19,356 nt of DNA from Candidatus Methanomarinus sp. HR1 (lineage in GTDB: Archaea; Halobacteriota; Methanosarcinia; Methanosarcinales; Methanocomedenaceae), in the NCBI GenBank assembly GCA_002926195.1, contig MZXQ01000030.1, positions 1-19,356 on the forward strand. Reading direction: 5' to 3'. Position numbers and translations under genes: made by a program. This document shows positions 14,611 to 19,356 of this stretch, one piece after another (position 1 is the stretch's first letter; each line of letters opens with the position of its first letter). The notes beneath the pieces were generated by a model, which worked only from the letters and a program-made list of their open reading frames with translations, did no database searches and was not told where the DNA came from.

Positions 14611-15606
14611 ATGGAAGAAATGACTCCCCGGATCAAGCAGTTGAATGAAACGTCATCCCAGTATGCCGAATCGCTAAGAGCAGTCAGATTAGAGATCGAA
14701 AAAGTCATTGTCGGTCAGGAATACATCATTGAAAAGCTTCTAATAGCTTTAATATCAGGTGGACATGTATTGATCGAGGGTGTTCCCGGACTGGCAAAAA
14801 CATTAATGGTCGAGACATTATCCGATTGTCTTGATAGCGATTTTGTAAGATTGCAGTTCACTCCTGATCTTCTTCCGGCTGATATTATAGGAACAAAGAT
14901 CTATGACCACATTAATTCATCGTTTAACACAGTAAAAGGACCGATTTTCACGAATTTCATTCTTGCTGATGAGATCAATAGAGCACCTCCGAAAGTACAA
15001 TCAGCACTGCTGGAAGCTATGCAGGAGAAACAGGTAAGCATCCAGGGAGAAACCCATAAGCTTCATAGTCCGTTCATGGTCCTTGCCACCCAGAACCCGA
15101 TAGAGGCAGAAGGTACATACAAACTGCCTGAGGCACAGGTAGATAGGTTCATGTTCAAACTGCTTATTCATTATCCGACAAAAGACAATGAAATAGAGAT
15201 AATAGAACGATTTACAGAAGGTATCACTCCAGGCACCTCAAGAATGCTCACCTCACAGCAGATCATAGAATTGCAGAAGTTCAACCGGGAGATATATACT
15301 GACTACAAGATCAAACATTATGCGGCAGAACTGGTTGATGCAAGCAGAAACCCTCAACTTTACGGGCTTCAGGTTGATGGTCATATAGAATACGGTGCTT
15401 CACCCAGAGCATCGCTCTGGTTGATACTTGCAGCCAAAGCACATGCTATGATGCATGGAAGAGGATATGTTAAACCCGAAGATATCAGATCCATTGCCTA
15501 TGAAGTGTTAAGACACAGGATATTATTGACATACGAAGCAGAAGCTGAACAAATAAGCAGTGATGAGATCATTACTATGATACTGGAAAAAGTACAGGTA
15601 CCTTAA
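14611..15606 (+). CDS. MoxR-family AAA+ ATPase
   Basis: A 331-residue MoxR ATPase, thought to act as a chaperone that remodels or activates partner complexes together with VWA-domain proteins. Walker A is GVPGLAKT (57-64), Walker B is FILADEINRAPPKVQSALLEAMQE with D120 and E121, and sensor 1 lies in LATQNPIEAEGTYKLPEAQVDRF, which also contains the family's conserved arginine. The C-terminal lid holds GASPRASLWLI with the sensor 2 arginine. The next three genes are the usual partners. The stop is 26 bases before the DUF58 gene, so one transcript is likely. The client protein of this ATPase is unknown. Confidence 0.94.
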   Translation: MEEMTPRIKQLNETSSQYAESLRAVRLEIEKVIVGQEYIIEKLLIALISGGHVLIEGVPGLAKTLMVETLSDCLDSDFVRLQFTPDLLPADIIGTKIYDHINSSFNTVKGPIFTNFILADEINRAPPKVQSALLEAMQEKQVSIQGETHKLHSPFMVLATQNPIEAEGTYKLPEAQVDRFMFKLLIHYPTKDNEIEIIERFTEGITPGTSRMLTSQQIIELQKFNREIYTDYKIKHYAAELVDASRNPQLYGLQVDGHIEYGASPRASLWLILAAKAHAMMHGRGYVKPEDIRSIAYEVLRHRILLTYEAEAEQISSDEIITMILEKVQVP

Positions 15607-15632
15607 TTAATGAAAAGTGTCAGGTCTTCACC

Positions 15633-16514
15633 ATGCAACAAACAACCGAGGTTATCAAACAAGTAAAAAAGATCGAGATTACCACAAAACATTTAGTTGA
15701 CGGTTTGATCGCTGGGAATTATCATTCCGTATTCAAGGGCAGTGGTATGGAATTCTCGCAGATACGTGAATACCAGACCGGAGATGATATACGATCGATA
15801 GACTGGAATGTTACTGCACGGTTCAATCATCCGTATGTCAAAGAATTTATTGAAGAAAGGGATTTACGGGTCTATTTTGCTTTTGATATATCAGGATCAG
15901 GAAATTTCGGGAACAAGATAGCAAAAAGAACAAAAGCTATTGAATTAACTGCATCATTGATGTTCTCAGCACTCAGGAATAATGATAATGTAGGACTATT
16001 CCTGTTCACTGACCATATCGAGACATTCATACCAGCACGAAAAGGTAGAAAACATGTATTAAAATTAATCAGTGGTCTGGTATCTCATGAAGCTGCATCA
16101 AAACAAACAGATCTTAAAAAGGCACTTATCTTTATTTCAAATGTCATGAAAAAAAGAAGCTTACTTTTTATAATTTCGGATTTCTACAGCGATGATTTCT
16201 TGGAACCGTTAAAGATACTGAAGAACAGGCATGATATCATTGCAGTAAAGGTAACTGATACCAGGGAAAAGATACTTCCTGATGTGGGGTTGATAGCACT
16301 TGAAGATGAGGAAACAAACGAACAAATATTAATTGATACATCAGATAAAGAATTCAGGGATAATTTTGCAGAGATAATGCAAAAAGAAGAAGAACGATTG
16401 CAAAACCTGTTTCGAAAATACCATATTGATATTATTGAAGTGGTCACTGATGAACCATATGAACAGCCCCTGAAAAAATTCTTTTTTTCAAGAAAAAGAC
16501 AGGTGATACGTTAA
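15633..16514 (+). CDS. DUF58 / VWA-like protein
   Basis: A 293-residue soluble protein of the DUF58 family, the standard neighbour of MoxR. The signature FKGSGMEFSQIREYQTGDD...IDWNVTAR occupies residues 34-63. It is followed by a von Willebrand A-like domain whose metal site DISGSG (85-90) keeps the DxSxS pattern. No membrane segment is seen, so it probably works in the cytosol as a bridge between the MoxR ATPase and the membrane VWA protein. An AGGTC ribosome-like site precedes the ATG. The last base of the stop codon is the first base of the next ATG (TAATG), indicating translational coupling. Confidence 0.92.
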   Translation: MQQTTEVIKQVKKIEITTKHLVDGLIAGNYHSVFKGSGMEFSQIREYQTGDDIRSIDWNVTARFNHPYVKEFIEERDLRVYFAFDISGSGNFGNKIAKRTKAIELTASLMFSALRNNDNVGLFLFTDHIETFIPARKGRKHVLKLISGLVSHEAASKQTDLKKALIFISNVMKKRSLLFIISDFYSDDFLEPLKILKNRHDIIAVKVTDTREKILPDVGLIALEDEETNEQILIDTSDKEFRDNFAEIMQKEEERLQNLFRKYHIDIIEVVTDEPYEQPLKKFFFSRKRQVIR

Positions 16515-17464
16515 TGACAGGTTTTGGATCTCCCTGGGTTCTTGTGTTTTTGGTCACAATTCCTATTTTTTATTATGTCTACAGAAATATCATTGAGAAA
16601 AAGAAGAATGAGGCTATTAAATTCAGCAATCTCGGATTTATCAAATCCGCACTGGGAGATAAGAAAAAAATAAAACGTAATGATATGCTGTTCTACTTAT
16701 CCCTGCTTGCACTGGCACTTATGATCATAGGTTTTTCAAATCCTCATATACCTTTACAGCAGGAAAAAGAAGGTGTGAATGTAGTACTGGTAATAGACGT
16801 TTCAGGAAGTATGCAGGCAACGGATTACCAGCCTACCAGACTGGAATCTGCAAAACGCTCGGCAGAAATACTGGTCAAATCCCTAGAACAAAAGGATCAT
16901 GCCGGTATAGTAGTGTTCGAGTCAGGAGCCACTACTGCTGCATATTTAAGTCCGTATAAAGATAAGGTAATAGATAAACTACAAAGCATAGCACCCAAAG
17001 AAGGAAAAACCGCAATTGGTGATGGACTGGGTCTTGGCATTGACATGGCAGCTTCTATTCCGAATAAGAAAAAGGTAGTTATTCTACTGAGTGATGGTGT
17101 AAACAATGCAGGTGTGATATCGCCTGCTGAGGCTGTTTCGTTTGCCAGGCTCAATGATATCCAGGTCTATGCAGTAGGAATGGGTTCAAATGAAAAAGTA
17201 ATATTGGGTTATGACTGGTTTGGAAGACCGCTGTATGCCGAACTGGATGAAGCCACCCTGCAAAGCATTGCTAAAGAAACAGGTGGTAAATATTTCAAAT
17301 CAGTAGATGATAATACACTTGACCTGATATACAAGAACATCGGGGAGGATATAGAACGGGAAAAAGAAGAGACTAATATTAAAGACTGGTTCTTTTTCGC
17401 CGCACTTATAGTCTTTCTGGTCCAGCTTTATAAAAGATACGGAGGCGGAAGGATCATACAATGA
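16514..17464 (+). CDS. Membrane VWA protein, BatA-like
   Basis: A 316-residue membrane-bound VWA protein, like BatA of the Bat (aerotolerance) operons. Two membrane helices (about 6-26 and 57-74) are followed by a VWA domain with a perfect metal-dependent adhesion site DVSGSM (95-100), a downstream threonine in GKTAIGDGL and an aspartate in LLSDGVNNAG. A third helix lies near 291-307, and a short basic tail ends the protein. In this topology the VWA domain sits between the second and third helices. BatA-type proteins are thought to present substrates or metal-linked partners to the MoxR ATPase. The start overlaps the DUF58 stop by one base, and the stop overlaps the next ATG by four (ATGA), so all are translated together. 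Confidence 0.93.
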   Translation: MTGFGSPWVLVFLVTIPIFYYVYRNIIEKKKNEAIKFSNLGFIKSALGDKKKIKRNDMLFYLSLLALALMIIGFSNPHIPLQQEKEGVNVVLVIDVSGSMQATDYQPTRLESAKRSAEILVKSLEQKDHAGIVVFESGATTAAYLSPYKDKVIDKLQSIAPKEGKTAIGDGLGLGIDMAASIPNKKKVVILLSDGVNNAGVISPAEAVSFARLNDIQVYAVGMGSNEKVILGYDWFGRPLYAELDEATLQSIAKETGGKYFKSVDDNTLDLIYKNIGEDIEREKEETNIKDWFFFAALIVFLVQLYKRYGGGRIIQ

Positions 17465-18969
17465 AAGTTCATATCCTGTCTGTATTGCTCATTATTGTTT
17501 TGCTCATTCCTACAGCTTATGCAGCAGATATAGTGCTTAGTGTAAACCAATCTGATTATTATTTCTTAACAGGAGATGAAGCAGTTGTACCGTTAGTAAT
17601 GGATAATACGTATGGTAAGTCTGTTAACGGACAGCTTAGCTATACTATTACACAACAGATCAACCAGCAGGGTTTTCAATATACCAGCTCAAACACCCAG
17701 TCAACATCATTTTCAGTTGATGAAGGGACAGGTATTATTAATCTGGGTTTCGGAACTTCGGATACACCAATGACTATGAATGTGGGACTTACTTTCTCCT
17801 ACACTGAAAAAGAACACAGGGAAGTTACTTTACAGGATATTAAATTACACTTTGTAAGTCAGTCATCAGAGATAAAAAATGAACAAAACAGCATGCAGAG
17901 TTCATCACAAACAGTTGATGAAAAAAATCAGCAACAAGATCCATCCTCCGAGTCAAACCAGCAGCCTTCACAGCCGAATCCACAAGAACTTCTTCAGAAC
18001 AACCAGATCAGCCAGGACAGTTCTGCATTAAAACAGCAGATAGAGCAACAAGCTCAACAACAACAGCAGCTTAATGAAGAATTTCTAAGACAGCTTGCAT
18101 TGAATGAGGAATTTGTGGCTATGCATCAGGAACTGCAGCAGCAGGGATATAATGTAAGCAGTGCCAGTGTAAATCCTACTGCAAATAACTCAGGTACCTT
18201 TGAGATCAATTATGAAAAAGAGGATGGAGATCGAGCAGTACTTGAAGGGGAAATGCAAAACGGCAAAATGAAAGAACTTCAAAAACAGACATCTCGGGAC
18301 CAGAGGGATCTGCTGGAACTACTTACCCAGGATAAACGATTCAAGGAGTATGAAGCACAACTTACAGACGAAGGCTATATGCAGCAGAATATTGAGTTTT
18401 CACAAGAAGGTAACGCTACAAATATACAGTTACAATATTCGAATGAAGATAACAGTACAGCAGTTATTACTGCGCAAATTACCAACAATACTGTTGACAC
18501 GGTTGAACTTTATAAAGAAGATGACAGCATGGTACCTTTGTGGTTCTGGTTGCTGTTATTGATGCTTATCACTATAACCGGATATTTAATCTATAAAAAA
18601 TATTTGAAAAAACCGGATAATACGGATGAGGCAAAACCGGTTTTAAAAGAACAACCATTTGATTATGTAAGTACTGCTGAGAAAATGATTGCAAAAGCTG
18701 TTGAATGCTTTGAAAATGGAGATTACAAAGAAGCCTACGGTAAAGCAGGACAGGCGCTCAGGCTATTCATCAGTTATGAAAATAAGCTCAATAAGGAACT
18801 TACGAATGATGAAGTTATTGATTATCTTAAAGAGCATGGAATGAAATATGAGCAGGTAGAGGAATGCTTTGAGCTGTGCAGTCTGGTGGAATTTGCCAAA
18901 TATAAAGCCAGTAAAGATGATTTTGATATGATTATATCTGCTGCAAAAGAGGTAATTAGAAGAAGTTAG
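17461..18969 (+). CDS. BatD-like secreted/membrane protein with outer tandem repeats
   Basis: A 502-residue last member of the MoxR operon. A signal peptide (1-21, ending AYA) is followed by a beta-rich outer domain (about 25-133), a long Gln/Ser/Asn-rich linker turning into a coiled coil (138-215), and two tandem repeats of about 65 residues (about 212-275 and 288-352). Each repeat reads as a helix with EF or RF...L..QGY/EGY and then paired strands with N.S/T sites, including several possible N-glycosylation sites. One membrane helix (358-378) leads to a cytosolic helical domain (about 400-502: YVSTAEKMIAKAVECFENGDYKEAYGKAG...), similar to DUF4129-like tails of archaeal Bat proteins. It may link outer-surface sensing to the MoxR/VWA machinery. 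Family placement rests on operon position and architecture more than on close motifs. Confidence 0.8.
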   Translation: MKVHILSVLLIIVLLIPTAYAADIVLSVNQSDYYFLTGDEAVVPLVMDNTYGKSVNGQLSYTITQQINQQGFQYTSSNTQSTSFSVDEGTGIINLGFGTSDTPMTMNVGLTFSYTEKEHREVTLQDIKLHFVSQSSEIKNEQNSMQSSSQTVDEKNQQQDPSSESNQQPSQPNPQELLQNNQISQDSSALKQQIEQQAQQQQQLNEEFLRQLALNEEFVAMHQELQQQGYNVSSASVNPTANNSGTFEINYEKEDGDRAVLEGEMQNGKMKELQKQTSRDQRDLLELLTQDKRFKEYEAQLTDEGYMQQNIEFSQEGNATNIQLQYSNEDNSTAVITAQITNNTVDTVELYKEDDSMVPLWFWLLLLMLITITGYLIYKKYLKKPDNTDEAKPVLKEQPFDYVSTAEKMIAKAVECFENGDYKEAYGKAGQALRLFISYENKLNKELTNDEVIDYLKEHGMKYEQVEECFELCSLVEFAKYKASKDDFDMIISAAKEVIRRS

Positions 18970-19071
18970 AATTCCAGAGTGCCATATAGAGGATCATATC
19001 GAAAATCACGCCTTACATTCATATCAACTTCAATTTTATATATATGTATCCTCATTATAATTTTTCTGGTA
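18970..19071. other. Non-coding stretch after the moxR operon
   Basis: No reading frame, tRNA or clear terminator is visible. The only notable element is a TATA-like run TTTTATATATATG at 19034-19046, with no gene at a matching distance downstream. The rest of this 320-base gap is filled by repeat copy 3 and the hsdM promoter region. Confidence 0.5.
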
Positions 19072-19178
19072 GTATATCTTGATATATCGAAAATGCTCAC
19101 TCCGTTCACATTTTCTAACTTTCGGCTCTTTTAAGAGCCTCAGTCAAGAAAATCCTCCCTTTGGTCGGATTTACTTGA
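19072..19178 (+). repeat. Composite hairpin repeat, copy 3
   Basis: Same orientation as copy 1 and opposite to copy 2. It holds TATATC/GATATA (19073-19078 with 19081-19086), a shortened form of the 10-bp stem of copy 2; GAAAATG/CATTTTC (19089-19095 with 19109-19115); TAACTTTC; GGCTCTT/AAGAGCC (19124-19130 with 19133-19139); TCAGTCAAG; and AAATCC/GGATTT (19150-19155 with 19167-19172). The loop of the last hairpin (TCCCTTTGGTC) is the reverse complement of the loop in copies 1 and 2. It lies between the moxR operon and hsdM. Confidence 0.87.
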
Positions 19179-19179
19179 G

Positions 19180-19200
19180 ATATATTTTTATAAAATATAT
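19180..19200 (+). promoter_or_regulatory. AT-rich palindrome, likely hsdM promoter
   Basis: ATATATTTT (19180-19188) and AAAATATAT (19192-19200) form a perfect 9-bp inverted repeat around TAT and contain a good TATA box (TTTTTATAAAATATAT). A second palindrome AAAAAGCTTTTT lies at 19206-19217 and a TTATAAA at 19224-19230. Any of these could drive the hsdM gene that starts at 19291. Confidence 0.45.
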
Positions 19201-19290
19201 ACAGTAAAAAGCTTTTTAATTCATTATAAACGATATCTACTTGTTTTCATTTTCATCATCATAAAAAATATCACAGAAGAGGAATAAATA

Positions 19291-19356
19291 TTGGCCAGCG
19301 AAACAATCACGCTCTCTCAACTCGAAAACTTCCTGTTAAAGTCCGCCGATATTCTG
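19291..19356 (+). CDS. hsdM: Type I restriction-modification methyltransferase subunit (partial)
   Basis: Only the first 22 codons are inside the window. From the TTG at 19291 the frame reads (M)ASETITLSQLENFLLKSADIL, which matches the conserved N-terminus of type I HsdM proteins (usually LSQLENFLxKSADILRGKMD). HsdM is the DNA adenine methyltransferase subunit that, with HsdS, protects host DNA and, with HsdR, restricts foreign DNA. GAGG at 19279-19282 is a ribosome site eight bases before the TTG; no ATG or GTG is available in frame nearby. It marks the beginning of a defence locus continuing past the window edge. Confidence 0.8.
   Translation, partial: MASETITLSQLENFLLKSADIL

Noticed and set aside
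19072..19290. tRNA or riboswitch before hsdM
   Set aside because: The hairpins do not form a cloverleaf and there is no TPsiC-like motif; the structure is explained by the repeat seen twice elsewhere.

Overview
The window reads as part of a euryarchaeal chromosome, most likely from the methanogen or anaerobic methane-oxidiser side (Methanosarcinia-like; I cannot place it more precisely). The archaeal signs are a transcription factor S gene, the methanofuran pathway enzyme MfnA, a BofA-type membrane protein next to an archaeal LarC, AT-rich TATA-type promoters, and GGTGA-type ribosome binding sites. Genes are closely packed on both strands. The first gene, an AAA ATPase, is visibly more AT-rich than the rest.

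Layout. Bases 1-1377: an AAA_14/DUF4143 ATPase. Bases 1452-4649: carB, the carbamoyl-phosphate synthase large subunit, without carA beside it. Bases 4755-6052: a gcvH-like lipoyl carrier, a 17-codon in-frame remnant of hisH, and hisF. Bases 6092-6624: the transcription factor S gene held between two inverted copies of a multi-hairpin repeat. Bases 6640-9388 (minus strand): mfnA, larC and a small bofA-like membrane protein gene. Bases 9637-12741 (plus strand): an uncharacterised helical-repeat protein, a GalE-like NAD-dependent epimerase, and pyruvate kinase. The pyruvate kinase N-terminus can only be completed from a non-standard start codon, probably ATA. Bases 12742-14466 (minus): a membrane sensor histidine kinase ending base-to-base against pyk. 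Bases 14611-18969 (plus): a four-gene MoxR / DUF58 / VWA / BatD-like operon. Bases 18970-19356: a third copy of the multi-hairpin repeat and the first 22 codons of a type I restriction-modification hsdM gene that runs off the window.

How the genes fit together. Most genes are housekeeping: pyrimidine/arginine precursor supply (carB), histidine/purine (hisF), methanofuran tyramine supply (mfnA), nickel cofactor chemistry (larC), nucleotide-sugar metabolism (epimerase) and lower glycolysis (pyk). The MoxR operon is one functional unit: a cytosolic AAA+ ATPase, a soluble VWA/DUF58 adaptor, a membrane VWA protein, and a membrane protein with a large outer domain.

Most worth a second look: (1) three copies of a composite hairpin element, two of them framing the transcription factor S gene and one carrying its last hairpin loop in the opposite orientation; (2) the hisH remnant in front of hisF; (3) the missing standard start codon of pyk; (4) a 17-bp palindrome in the divergent histidine kinase/moxR promoter region. 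I did not find a CRISPR array, tRNA, rRNA or transposase gene. I cannot claim a wholly new multi-gene system; the hairpin element is the best candidate for something undescribed.
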